Shown here in pieces: positions 38,439 through 47,036 of a stretch of DNA of 64,000 nt. The notes under the pieces were generated by a model that worked only from the letters and a program-made list of their open reading frames with translations, was not told the origin of the DNA and ran no database searches. The translations under genes and the position numbers were made by a program. Each line of letters begins with the position of its first letter. Position 1 is the stretch's first letter. The DNA comes from Motilimonas sp. E26. Lineage in GTDB: Bacteria; Pseudomonadota; Gammaproteobacteria; Enterobacterales; CBDFNC01. The stretch is from assembly GCF_021278025.1 (NCBI RefSeq), contig NZ_JAIBHJ010000006.1:62001-126000 (forward strand), in the 5' to 3' direction.

Positions 38439-38711
38439 CTAACTGTGTCGCTTTATGGCTTGATTATAAATCAGGTTAATTTTCTTTAAAAAATCATTTT
38501 TTTGCGACTGTTGTTCGTAATCTAAGTGATAAGAATTATGAAAACCAAATCGCATTGTTACACCGCTACCTTGCAGATAGAGTGTGTAGCAGTCGAAGTC
38601 AGTAAACGCTAATATGCCTGAGCAGAGTTTACCTTGGCCGGTGTCTTCACCATGCTGCTGAATATATTCAAATACCGTTAGTATAGTTTTACTGCAAATC
38701 TCATTTTTCAT
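38439..38711 (-). CDS. DUF3081 family protein
   Basis: A 90-residue soluble protein matching the DUF3081 pattern as I recall it: an N-terminal helix (SKTILTVFEYIQQHG), then FTDFDCYTLYLQGSGVTMRFGFHNSYHLDY. The family is found in Shewanella, Vibrio and relatives and has no known function. It stands alone between the tRNA operon terminator and selO, with 163 bp to the selO stop. Confidence 0.75.
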   Translation of the reverse strand: MKNEICSKTILTVFEYIQQHGEDTGQGKLCSGILAFTDFDCYTLYLQGSGVTMRFGFHNSYHLDYEQQSQKNDFLKKINLIYNQAIKRHS

Positions 38712-38874
38712 CGCTCACTCCTTTGAGATTTGATACATGTTTTTTGATACGTAGCTATTACCTATTTAGCTCAGCTCTAGCCAAGTTGAAACCGGCATTA
38801 GCCACATTATTTTCGCCGAAACCACGCTAATATTTCTGTGGTTACGGCGTAAGCTTTCCCGACCATTTAGCTAT

Positions 38875-40581
38875 TCAAGATGAACAACTATAGTGCGATA
38901 TCCCGCCAGCGTGGAAATATTCTTGAGGTCTCAGTCGATAATACTTCTCTTCAATCGCCTTGGCTTGCTCACCGTATGGGTCGCTAAATACTTGCTTTAG
39001 TTCTTCAATCAATGAGTAATCGCCTTGCATCGCTTGTTGATAAGCGGGCGCAACCAACCACTCGCGCCAAGTGTATTTGGGGTTGGTGCGTTTCATGTTG
39101 CTTGCAATGGTTTTTAAATCTTGTTTCTCATTTGCCAGCAGATTGAGCCATTGGTCTAACCAATGCTGCCATTGCTTATCTTGCTCAGCAGATGTAGGTA
39201 GGTAAAAACTCTTTTTCAAACTGCTGATATCATTAGGTATATGGGATAGCTCACGGAAGAAGATAGTGTAGTCAACCTTGGTTTGGATCATTAACTGCAT
39301 TAGCTGGCTAAATAGTTCAGGGGGGAATTCACTTAGGCCCAGTTTAGTGGCCCACATTGATTGACATTGCTGTTGTATTTCGTCTTTAAAGCCACGGCGA
39401 ACGTCATCTAATTGGGCCAGTGCTTGTTCATCTTGCGCTAACAGTGGCCTTAATGCTGTCCAAAGCATATGAAAGTTAGCTTCGGCTGCCGCGGGCTGAT
39501 TAAAGAAAGAAAAGTGTTTGCCCCCGCCGGTCCACGGTTGAAACTCGGGGTCAAAGGCTTCGCAAAAACCAAACGGGCCATAATCTAAGGTAAAGCCACC
39601 GGCGGCGCAGTTGTCACTGTTAAAATTGCCTTGGCAGTAGCCAACACGTAGCCAGTTAGCGATGAGTTTGCTTAAACGCACTCTGAACAACTTGGCTAAT
39701 TCAATAATCTGTTGATTAAATTCAAGGTTTGCGTCTATTTCAGTTTGGTATTCACGCGCAATTAAATGCACCACTATTTGCTTTAACTCAGCGAAGGCGT
39801 TGCTGTGGGTATTTTCACGCACTCGGCGGGCAAACAGCTCTATTTGACCAACACGTAAAAATGAGGGCGCGACGCGGGTTGAGATAGCGACTGGGTTTTC
39901 AACCATCACATCGGGGTCGGCGGAATAGGAGTTGCTTGAATACCAAGGCCGAGAGACCGTTTCTGACTTGGATACATATAAGGTGAGAGAGCGAGAGCTT
40001 GGCACCCCTAAGTTGTGCATATATTCTTGCGCTAAAAATTCACGCACACTAGAGCGTAATACTGCCCGGCCATCTGCTCCGCGACAATAGGGGGTAGGGC
40101 CTCCACCTTTTAATTGCATTTCGTAGCGCTGGCCATTGAAGACGCCTTCAAATATAGACATGGCACGACCATCGCCGTAGCCATTACCGGTATGAAATGG
40201 GCATTGCTGAGTATATTCGGTGCCATAAATTGATAACGCATAGCCTGTTGCCCAGCCGAAGCGCTTCATGGGGGCTGGGGCGTTACTTAAATCACCGGAA
40301 AAAAGCTGACGAAAATTTGCATCATGAGCCAGGGCGTCCGCTAATCCCAGCTGCGCAAAAAATGCTTGGCTATGACTGACATAGTTAGCATTTGCTATAG
40401 CGGTGGGTTTTACAGGGACGTAATGACCTGAAAATACTTGTCGCGCATAGTGATCATGGCCATCTGCTGTGGCGTCTGGATCAGGGGTGAGTTGCTCCAT
40501 CAAGGAATAATCGACAGCCTTAGCAAAGGTCGCTAAATCTGAAATGTTAGGCTGCGGGGCAGTGCTTGATGGAGCTGTCAT
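38875..40581 (-). CDS. selO: SelO-family protein adenylyltransferase, divergent (YdiU-like)
   Basis: Pseudokinase-fold enzyme; characterised SelO proteins transfer AMP to Ser, Thr or Tyr of target proteins. Seen here: [24 protein letters not shown] (nucleotide site, residues about 155-180), [15 protein letters not shown], and [22 protein letters not shown] with the catalytic Asn/Asp. The tail ends S-C-S-S, at the place where animal SelO has selenocysteine. At 568 residues it is longer than E. coli YdiU (478), and the usual AGHQFG...QLGDGR entry reads [11 protein letters not shown]. It therefore seems to belong to a separate subfamily. Monocistronic with a 318-bp upstream spacer. Confidence 0.85.
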   Translation of the reverse strand: MTAPSSTAPQPNISDLATFAKAVDYSLMEQLTPDPDATADGHDHYARQVFSGHYVPVKPTAIANANYVSHSQAFFAQLGLADALAHDANFRQLFSGDLSNAPAPMKRFGWATGYALSIYGTEYTQQCPFHTGNGYGDGRAMSIFEGVFNGQRYEMQLKGGGPTPYCRGADGRAVLRSSVREFLAQEYMHNLGVPSSRSLTLYVSKSETVSRPWYSSNSYSADPDVMVENPVAISTRVAPSFLRVGQIELFARRVRENTHSNAFAELKQIVVHLIAREYQTEIDANLEFNQQIIELAKLFRVRLSKLIANWLRVGYCQGNFNSDNCAAGGFTLDYGPFGFCEAFDPEFQPWTGGGKHFSFFNQPAAAEANFHMLWTALRPLLAQDEQALAQLDDVRRGFKDEIQQQCQSMWATKLGLSEFPPELFSQLMQLMIQTKVDYTIFFRELSHIPNDISSLKKSFYLPTSAEQDKQWQHWLDQWLNLLANEKQDLKTIASNMKRTNPKYTWREWLVAPAYQQAMQGDYSLIEELKQVFSDPYGEQAKAIEEKYYRLRPQEYFHAGGISHYSCSS

Positions 40582-40899
40582 CGCTGAAATCCTTTTATTA
40601 TATAGTGGTTATTCATCACGCTGTTGTACGAAGTGCGGTGAATTACAGTTTAAGCAATGCTTACTTTAATTTCTTTTTGCTTGGCTGGCTATTTACTTAC
40701 TGGATCTTATCGCGAATCGTTGGCGTTATGATACGCTCAATCATCATTTTGCTGCTGACCGTTAAGGCAATTGCGGGTCTATACCCAATCAACCTGGAGA
40801 TGCTTGAAACATGCTTCTTCAAGTTGATTGGGTATAGATGGTTAATGGGCTGCGCTCACTGTAAAATATCGTTTTGTGTGAGTTATTTGTGAGAGTGTT
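40582..40899. other. Spacer between selO and yjbQ
   Basis: 318 bp between divergent genes. Its main content is the 61-nt palindrome at 40778-40838. An open frame runs across it on the plus strand but looks random and passes through the palindrome, so I do not call a gene. Confidence 0.6.
40778..40838. repeat. 61-nt REP-like palindrome
   Basis: Perfect 16-bp outer arms (TCTATACCCAATCAAC / GTTGATTGGGTATAGA). Inside, pairing continues with a few wobbles through TGGAGATGC/GCTTCTTCA to a central loop near TTGAAACAT. I recall similar TATACCCAATCAAC-type repeats between genes of marine gamma-proteobacteria. Only one copy is seen in this window. Confidence 0.8.
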
Positions 40900-41322
40900 A
40901 TGTGGATTCAAAAAGAAATTGTTTTATCGCCGAAAAAGCGCGGTTTTCACTTAATTACTGATGAAGTATTACAGTTGTTGCCGGAAATATCTGAGGTATC
41001 TGTTGGGCTTGCGCATATTTTTATTCAACATACCTCAGCGGGCTTAACTATCAATGAAAATGCTGACCCTACTGTGCGACAAGACTTTGAGCAGTTTTTT
41101 AATCGCACTGTGCCAGAAGACGAGCCGTATTATAAGCACATTTACGAAGGCAGTGATGATTTGCCTAGTCATATTAAGTCCAGTTTATTAGGGCACAGTG
41201 TGTCAGTCCCCGTGACCAATGGCCGCTTTAATATGGGCATTTGGCAAGGACTTTACCTTTGTGAGCACCGTAATTTTGGTGGCGGCAGAACCTTGCTGGT
41301 GACGCTCCAAGGTCAGGCTTAG
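40900..41322 (+). CDS. yjbQ: YjbQ family protein (UPF0047, thiamine-phosphate synthase-like)
   Basis: A 140-residue protein with the UPF0047 signatures: FIQHTSAGLTINENADP (residues about 43-59), EGSDDLPSHIKSSLLG, and the terminal GIWQGLYLCEHRNFGGGR. The conserved His and Asp residues cluster as a metal site in known structures. E. coli YjbQ shows weak thiamine-phosphate synthase activity; the physiological role is unsettled. Monocistronic. Confidence 0.93.
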   Translation: MWIQKEIVLSPKKRGFHLITDEVLQLLPEISEVSVGLAHIFIQHTSAGLTINENADPTVRQDFEQFFNRTVPEDEPYYKHIYEGSDDLPSHIKSSLLGHSVSVPVTNGRFNMGIWQGLYLCEHRNFGGGRTLLVTLQGQA

Positions 41323-41438
41323 TTAGATAGTAAAGTCTCACTATGAGGGTGTGGGGGGCGAGTTATTTGCTAGTACCCAGCTAGCAAGGCAAATGTTAAA
41401 CTGGCACCAAATTATGTTTACTAGTGAAAGGTATTTCG

Positions 41439-41690
41439 ATGAACCCGATTATTGCACTGTTAAAAGAGAACAATGTCTCAGAAGAGAAGATCAACGAGTT
41501 ATTTCAAACCCTCACGCAAAACCCGTTAGCGGCTATGACCACCTTGAGCCAGTTAGGGCTACCACAAGATAAGCTGCAACAATTAATGGTGCAAGTCATG
41601 CAAAATCCAGCTTTGCTAAAAGAAGCGGTCGATGAGCTCGGTTTAGATTTTGCTAAAGTTGAGGAAGCTAAAGAGCGTCTTCAGCAATAA
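41439..41690 (+). CDS. DUF2999 family protein
   Basis: An 83-residue, all-helical protein (MNPIIALLKENNVSEEKI, then LFQTLTQNPLAAMTTLSQLG, ending LGLDFAKVEEAKERL). I use ATG 41439, with AAAGG seven bases upstream; an in-frame GTG at 41424 lacks a site. It matches DUF2999, a family of Shewanella, Vibrio and relatives. Two helical repeats are visible (QNPLAAMTTLSQLGLP and QNPALLKEAVDELGLD), suggesting an internal duplication. Function is unknown. Confidence 0.85.
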   Translation: MNPIIALLKENNVSEEKINELFQTLTQNPLAAMTTLSQLGLPQDKLQQLMVQVMQNPALLKEAVDELGLDFAKVEEAKERLQQ

Positions 41691-41734
41691 GGTTTCATTT
41701 GTTGCATGCTCTTAAAATAATGAGCATGCAACGG

Positions 41735-42175
41735 TTAAAAGCGTAAGTATTTTCTTACTTCTTGCCAGTCTTGGAATGGCGCTTGGCCAAACTGAATCAG
41801 CTCACCAGTAAAGCCTTCCTGACTGCGACCTTTTGATTTGTCATCAATCAGATAATCTCCCTTTAACAGGCCTTTGTTTGAGCAAATGATCAGCTTTTCG
41901 GCAAAATCTAAGCCAAAATACCGCTCTACCCAGACGCGTTTTTCCGTGTAACAAAGTGGATTTCTAACTGACGGCGCGGTGAGAATATATGGCGTGTATC
42001 TTGTCGAGTCGATCAGTGCTTTGACAGCTTCTATTGCGCCTTCTATGGGCTCAAGTGCCGTATAAAAGCCATATTGTGATTGGGGAAACTGAATTTGTGG
42101 AGTATGGGCAATCGCGCGTTGGAACGCGCCACTAAAATCACACAGCACATCGTCCATATCTATGTAAACTATCAT
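41735..42175 (-). CDS. 5'(3')-deoxyribonucleotidase-like HAD phosphatase
   Basis: A 146-residue HAD phosphatase; the nucleophile motif DMDDVLCDF (residues 6-14) has the two aspartates of D-x-D-x-V, and motif II is at ILTAPS. The lysine and the final acidic pair are present (EKRVWVERYFG, then DYLIDDKSKG). The pattern YIDMDDVLCDF plus EKRVWVERYFG fits the NT5C-type deoxynucleotidases, which trim dNMP pools. The N-terminal ATG is clear. It has no operon partner; upstream lies the GGDEF remnant. Confidence 0.82.
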   Translation of the reverse strand: MIVYIDMDDVLCDFSGAFQRAIAHTPQIQFPQSQYGFYTALEPIEGAIEAVKALIDSTRYTPYILTAPSVRNPLCYTEKRVWVERYFGLDFAEKLIICSNKGLLKGDYLIDDKSKGRSQEGFTGELIQFGQAPFQDWQEVRKYLRF

Positions 42176-42348
42176 GCTACTTCTCGCCTTTGAGCTACAG
42201 AATTATTGAGATTAAGCATCATATTGTTGAGCCTGTAACGCGGCAAGTGAAATCCGCTCAAGTGCTTTTAGGAGAGAGGCTGCAATGACGGCTAGTGTGG
42301 CAACATTGGTTTTTTAACCACATTAGTGGGCAATCATGGATGCGTTGG
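42176..42348. other. Spacer upstream of the nucleotidase gene
   Basis: 173 bp; I see no gene. A GTGG...CCAC pairing lies near 42296-42321, without a T-run. Confidence 0.4.
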
Positions 42349-42487
42349 CTAACCATTGGCTATAGCATAGTTATTTTTGCCTTTGCGTTTTATTTTATAC
42401 ATGGCTTGATCGGCTAATTTTATGAGCCCTTGCGCTGAAGTCGCGTGATCGGGATATAACGCAATGGTAACATAAAGTTTATTTTCA
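42349..42487 (-). pseudogene. C-terminal remnant of a GGDEF diguanylate cyclase
   Basis: Reading the minus strand down to a TAG at 42349, the frame gives LYVTIALYPDHATS, then GLIKLADQAMYKIKRKG, then KNNYAIANG. This is the unmistakable end of a GGDEF domain (normally VSIGIALYP...LADQAMYxAKxxGKNN), with the S-I-G triplet before ALYP lost. It is only about 45 codons and has no start. It runs into the 3' end of the secreted-protein gene at 42488, in a different frame, so the rest of the cyclase gene has been replaced by, or deleted against, that cassette. Confidence 0.8.
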
Positions 42488-43762
42488 TTATTTAGTCTCT
42501 ACCGTGAACTGCAGTGGTGGTTTAGGTGGCATGGTAAAGCCGTTGATATCGGTTTCAGCAAAACTTGGCAAGCCGTCATAGACGCGTAAGTTATCAATGG
42601 CGTACCATTCTTCACGCATGGATTCTTTCGGCCAGCTGTGGAAAAAATCGTTACCACCAATGGCAACAATGTTCCATTTCACCATTCCGTCAGCAACGAT
42701 GACATCTTCGCCATCATTACGTCCGCTGCGCAGATAAGGAATATCGGTAATGGTGAGTAAACGCCGCCCATTCATCCATTGAATGAGTATGCCGTCGCGT
42801 ACATTCATGGCTGAATTCATCTTGACGTAGAAGCCCATTTTGATCCAGTCTTGCTCACTGCCATGAACTTGGTCATGATGAACCGGTGCTGCGTCGATGA
42901 CGCCACCATCACGTAAATTGAGAGGTCGTTCGGTGGTGCCGTTTGGGCCCATCCCTTCTATCATATCTACGTAGTTCAGCGACCCCTGGGGAATAGTAAG
43001 TTCGCCATGATTAAATGTATAGCTGTGCCCGTGAGGGCCGCCGCGAACGGTAATCACATTACGCACGCCATAGTAGTCAGTCATCCAGTTCCAAATGACA
43101 ATGGGGCCTTTATCACCACCAGGAAAGCCTTGGTATTCGCTGCCGCGTTCATCAAAGCTGGATACGCGAGCTATTTTACTCATGTCGGCGCGTCGACCAA
43201 TATCTTGCCAAGGTGGGTAGACGGTGGTGTTATCGGAAAAAGTGATCCAAAATTCAAAATAAACTTCGTCTATTCCTTGGTGGATATTACTATCAAAAAC
43301 AGGTTTACCCGCCACGAGATCCGGCAAATAAAGGCTCAGAATACCGTCAGTCATCCAAGCGTGACTGTTGTCTTGGGTTGGTTCACGCCAAAATACGGCC
43401 GACTTTCCTTTTTTACCTAAAGATTTATCGCTATTGGACGCGAGTATTTCAATGATTTCATGATGATTTTCATGGGCATTACGTGGACTATAATGCTGGC
43501 CTTGTTGGCGCGCAGATAAAAACTTTCCAGGTAATATATGGCCTGCGGTACGGCGCTGCGTAAAATCGGCTTTATTATCATCGCCAAATGTGCGGCCATC
43601 ATGAATACCATAAAGGTTTAAGCCGTTTTCAGGTAAACCTGAGTGCCAGTCCGGCAATTCGTCGAAAGTTTCTTCTATGAGCAAGTTTGCGCCCTGTGTG
43701 CTGAATGTGATGAGTAGCAATATGCTGAGTAAAAAGTGTTTTTTGTTGCATGGGAAGGGCAT
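42488..43762 (-). CDS. Secreted protein of unknown function, possible beta-sandwich carbohydrate-active protein
   Basis: 424 residues with a clear signal peptide (about 1-24, FLLSILLLITFSTQGA, then NLLIEETFDE). The mature part is rich in Trp, Tyr and Asp and looks all-beta: VYFEFWITFSDN, then WIKMGFYVKMNSA, and a final EEWYAIDNLRVYDGLP. Such FDE...DNLRVYDG ends are common in concanavalin A-like secreted proteins and some polysaccharide lyases, but I recognise no catalytic motif, so this is a guess at fold only. It begins nine bases after the lipoprotein gene, with AGGAG upstream, and is certainly cotranscribed with it. It abuts a truncated GGDEF remnant, suggesting arrival by insertion. Confidence 0.75.
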   Translation of the reverse strand: MPFPCNKKHFLLSILLLITFSTQGANLLIEETFDELPDWHSGLPENGLNLYGIHDGRTFGDDNKADFTQRRTAGHILPGKFLSARQQGQHYSPRNAHENHHEIIEILASNSDKSLGKKGKSAVFWREPTQDNSHAWMTDGILSLYLPDLVAGKPVFDSNIHQGIDEVYFEFWITFSDNTTVYPPWQDIGRRADMSKIARVSSFDERGSEYQGFPGGDKGPIVIWNWMTDYYGVRNVITVRGGPHGHSYTFNHGELTIPQGSLNYVDMIEGMGPNGTTERPLNLRDGGVIDAAPVHHDQVHGSEQDWIKMGFYVKMNSAMNVRDGILIQWMNGRRLLTITDIPYLRSGRNDGEDVIVADGMVKWNIVAIGGNDFFHSWPKESMREEWYAIDNLRVYDGLPSFAETDINGFTMPPKPPLQFTVETK

Positions 43763-43771
43763 ATTGGGCTC

Positions 43772-44206
43772 CTATGATTTTGGCGAAACGAATTGGCTTA
43801 ACCGGCCTTGGTGATCTTTCGTGGCAATTTCAAAATGATATTGGCCTAGCGGTAACTCGAGATCCCAGCGGGTAATATTGGCCTCTAGTTCCATTTGCTG
43901 GCTTTGCGTTGTTGCGGTATTAGTCCAGCGCAATACATAAGCTGTAATTTCATTGTTAAGTAATGGTGAGCCATCAACTCGTTGCTGCGGTGCCGCCCAA
44001 TCTAAGCGATAACTTATTGTGGACGGTGCTAAAGAGGGGGTTGGCTGCGCCTCAGGAGTGGGTGAAGGCGTTGAAGCAACATTTGGAGGAACGATATTGG
44101 AATCAGTAATATGAGTGCTATCGGGGTTGTTGCTACTTGATCCGCCACATGCAATAAGGACAAAACACATAGGCACGCTGCTGATAAATGTGAACAGTGG
44201 TTTCAT
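43772..44206 (-). CDS. Lipoprotein with fibronectin type III-like domain
   Basis: About 144 residues. The lipobox VLIAC-GGSSS gives lipidated Cys near residue 20, followed by a Ser/Pro/Thr linker with TPSPTPEAQPTPSLAP. A C-terminal beta domain (about 65-140, YRLDWAAPQQRVDGSPLL, then ITAYVLRW) has the W-x-x-P...DGSPL...Y-x-L-x-W pattern of FN3-like domains on secreted carbohydrate-active proteins. I start at ATG 44206, with GGAAA upstream; a TTG at 44221 is also open. First gene of the two-gene cassette; it may anchor or assist the secreted partner. Confidence 0.75.
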   Translation of the reverse strand: MKPLFTFISSVPMCFVLIACGGSSSNNPDSTHITDSNIVPPNVASTPSPTPEAQPTPSLAPSTISYRLDWAAPQQRVDGSPLLNNEITAYVLRWTNTATTQSQQMELEANITRWDLELPLGQYHFEIATKDHQGRLSQFVSPKS

Positions 44207-44964
44207 TACGTTTCCAGGCAAAGATATATTGTGATGTATAATATGCTATTTGTTGCATAGTAAAGGTTTGCTAAGTAAGAAATATGATCTCGATCTTTTT
44301 TTCGTTTTGCGTTGGCAGTGTTGCTTTGAGTTTAGAAAGTTGCGTCGTTAAGGCTGCTTTTTCTTAGGTCGTATGAAGCTTACCCTGTGATTATAGCGTT
44401 ATACTTGTTGGGTGTACGCATGGGCTAAATTGCTCTAAGGAATAAATGATTTGTTAGTGGTGTAATATCTCGGCCAAATGGGATCTCAGATTGAATGAAC
44501 CCCCTATGCGGACTTCCATTTATTTGTAAGGCAAAGCTGGGCAACTTTATTTCTGCTCTTTGTTGGGGGGCAATTTGGCTAAATGGAGCGTTATTGTGAG
44601 CAGCGATAGTGCGCAACTGAGTAGGATAAAGCTGCTTATTAGGTTATGGTTTTGTTAATAAATGTAGTGTTTTTATGTCGTTATAGGATTTTTATTTAAC
44701 ATACTGGAAACATAATTGCACTGTTATTGAGAGCTAGTCCTAATTTCTAGATGTAAGTTGCTCATTCAGTTACTTTCCCTCCCCATCTGTTCAAATACCA
44801 AACTATTATTAATAAAATTGTCATGTAGTTGATTTAAATTTTATGTTGTCAATTAGGCTGGATGGCAAGAAATTAAGAAAAGTTGACTGTAATTCTGGCT
44901 CAGGCAGTACCAGATGTGGCTTCAGGCACTTTACATATGTGTGCATTGTTTATACGGAGTTTTA
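44207..44964. other. Long AT-rich spacer before the PHB genes
   Basis: About 760 bp without a convincing gene. It must hold the promoter of the lipoprotein cassette (left) and of phaB (right). A minus-strand frame at 44425-44616 is open for 63 codons with no recognisable family, and no ribosome site supports it. No tRNA, IS end or clear operator was found. The length is unusual for this compact region. Confidence 0.5.
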
Positions 44965-45705
44965 ATGAAGAAGCTAGCTTTGATCACGGGTTCAAAAGGT
45001 GGTATCGGTTCGGCCATTACTTGTAAATTAGTATCAGAAGGTTATCGCGTGATAGCCGCGTACTACACTGGCAATCGTGATTGTGCAGAGAAATGGTTCA
45101 AAGAGCAGAATTTCACAGATGAACAGGTAAAACTGTTTGAATTAGATGTGTCTGATTCGGCCCAATGTGCGGAGCGTTTGAGTGCCTTGTTACAAGAAGA
45201 AGGCACCATTGATGTGTTGGTGAATAATGCTGGTGTCACTCGCGATAGTGTGTTTAAGAAAATGACCGCTGAACAGTGGCATGATGTTATTAATACCAAC
45301 CTAAACAGCTTATTTAATGTTACTCACCCCTTATTTGCCGCGATGTGTGAAAAAGGCAACTGTCGTGTAGTGAATATTTCTTCTGTTAATGGTTTGCGTG
45401 GTCAATTTGGTCAAACTAACTATTCTGCCGCCAAAGCCGGCATGATTGGTTTTTCTAAAGCCCTTGCAGCAGAAGGGGCGCGTAGTGGCGTGACGGTAAA
45501 CGTAGTGGCACCTGGTTACACTGGTACTCCGATGGTAACGGCGATGCGCCCTGAAGTACTTGAAAAAATTACCGGTGAAATTCCAATGAAACGCTTGGCT
45601 AGCCCTGAAGAAATTGCAGCGGCAGTAAGCTATTTAGTGAGTGATGCGGCGGCTTATATCACAGGTGAAACTTTGTCCGTTAACGGCGGCTTATACATGC
45701 ACTAA
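44965..45705 (+). CDS. phaB: Acetoacetyl-CoA reductase
   Basis: NADPH-dependent short-chain dehydrogenase making (R)-3-hydroxybutyryl-CoA for PHB. Cofactor loop TGSKGGIGSAI, NNAGVTRD, catalytic Ser (NISSVNGLRG), and Tyr/Lys in YSAAKAG. The VNGLRGQFGQTNY segment is typical of PhaB and separates it from FabG. I use ATG 44965 with CGGAG upstream; 246 residues. The open frame extends 17 codons further upstream without similarity. First gene of phaB-phaA-phasin-phaC. Confidence 0.94.
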   Translation: MKKLALITGSKGGIGSAITCKLVSEGYRVIAAYYTGNRDCAEKWFKEQNFTDEQVKLFELDVSDSAQCAERLSALLQEEGTIDVLVNNAGVTRDSVFKKMTAEQWHDVINTNLNSLFNVTHPLFAAMCEKGNCRVVNISSVNGLRGQFGQTNYSAAKAGMIGFSKALAAEGARSGVTVNVVAPGYTGTPMVTAMRPEVLEKITGEIPMKRLASPEEIAAAVSYLVSDAAAYITGETLSVNGGLYMH

Positions 45706-45740
45706 GTGCAATTCTAAGAATAATTAAGGATCTGGTTGAG

Positions 45741-46949
45741 ATGGAAAAAGTGTATATCGTTGCGGCTAAGCGCACCCCGATAGGCTCATTTTTGGGCAGT
45801 TTGAAAGATTTTGCTGCAGGTAAATTAGCGGCTGAGAGTATTAAAGGTGCAGTGGCGTCAATTGCATTGCCAGTGGACCAAATTGATGAAGTGATTGTGG
45901 GCAATGTGATTGCCGCAGGGCAGGGTATGAATGTAGGGCGTCAAGCGTCTATATTTGCTGATATTCCCGCTGAGGTACCAGCTTATACCGTGAATATGGT
46001 ATGTGGTAGTGGCATGAAGGTGGTTATGGATGCCGTTTCTCACATTCGCGCAGGTGATGCGCAAGTAGTGGTTGCTGCAGGGGTGGAAGTGATGTCACAA
46101 ATTCCATTTACAGTCCCTGCGTCAATGCGCCAAGGTCAAAAGATGGGTAACTTAGCTTTGACAGATTTACTCATTAACGACGGCTTAACGGATGTGTTTA
46201 ACCAATATCACATGGGAGTGACCGCTGAAAATGTGGCCAAGCATGTGGGGGTTACGCGAGAAGAACAAGATGAGTTTGCCCTCGCCAGTCAGCAAAAGGC
46301 GGTCGCTGCAATTGAAGCGGGTCGCTTTGTTGATGAAATTGTACCTGTTGAGATTGTTACTCGACGTGCGATCCAAACGTTTTCAGTAGATGAATATCCT
46401 AAAGCTGATGCCACGTTTGCTGGTTTAAGCGCTTTACGACCTGCATTTGATAAAGCCGGTACGGTGACAGCAGGTAACGCTTCGGGGATTAACGATGGTG
46501 CGAGCACTGTCATTGTAGCATCAGAAAGTGCGGTTAAGCGCCTTGGCTTAACACCATTAGCAGAGATCGTGAGTTGCGCACAAGTAGGATTAGACCCTAG
46601 CTTAATGGGATTAGGCCCTGTTGGCGCAGTGACGTCTGCATTGAAGAAATCAAACTTATCTATAAACGATGTGAGTGTGTTTGAGCTTAATGAAGCATTC
46701 GCTGCACAAGCATTAGGTGTAGCGAAACAATTAGCATCAGATCACGAAGTGCCAGTGCAGTCTATTCTAGATAAAGCTAATTTTAATGGCGGCGCTATTG
46801 CCCTTGGTCATCCTTTAGGGGCATCAGGTAATCGAATTTTAGTTTCGTTGGTTCATGAGTTAGCGCGTCAGCAAGGGGATTACGGCGTTGCCTCTCTTTG
46901 CGTCGGCGGCGGCATGGGCACGGCGGTGTTAGTAAAACGTTGTTCTTAA
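45741..46949 (+). CDS. phaA: Acetyl-CoA acetyltransferase (beta-ketothiolase)
   Basis: Condenses two acetyl-CoA to acetoacetyl-CoA, supplying PhaB. Biosynthetic thiolase: nucleophile Cys88 in NMVCGSGMK, His in GHPLGASGNRI, second Cys in SLCVGGGMG; NEAFAAQ also present. 402 residues, slightly longer than the usual 390-394. 35 bp after phaB with AAGGA upstream of the ATG. Confidence 0.95.
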   Translation: MEKVYIVAAKRTPIGSFLGSLKDFAAGKLAAESIKGAVASIALPVDQIDEVIVGNVIAAGQGMNVGRQASIFADIPAEVPAYTVNMVCGSGMKVVMDAVSHIRAGDAQVVVAAGVEVMSQIPFTVPASMRQGQKMGNLALTDLLINDGLTDVFNQYHMGVTAENVAKHVGVTREEQDEFALASQQKAVAAIEAGRFVDEIVPVEIVTRRAIQTFSVDEYPKADATFAGLSALRPAFDKAGTVTAGNASGINDGASTVIVASESAVKRLGLTPLAEIVSCAQVGLDPSLMGLGPVGAVTSALKKSNLSINDVSVFELNEAFAAQALGVAKQLASDHEVPVQSILDKANFNGGAIALGHPLGASGNRILVSLVHELARQQGDYGVASLCVGGGMGTAVLVKRCS

Positions 46950-47036
46950 AGCTGTTTGTAAGCTTTTTCATTAACTAGTTAGTGGCTATACACGCTTTAT
47001 GTAAGGCGTGAAATTTTAAAACTCAGGAGATAAACC

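Noticed and set aside
40566-40892. A 108-codon plus-strand frame between selO and yjbQ
   Set aside because: It overlaps the selO start, crosses the 61-nt palindrome and has no ribosome site or family resemblance.
44425-44616. A 63-codon minus-strand frame in the long spacer
   Set aside because: No ribosome site, no recognised family and no partner; kept only as a note in the spacer entry.
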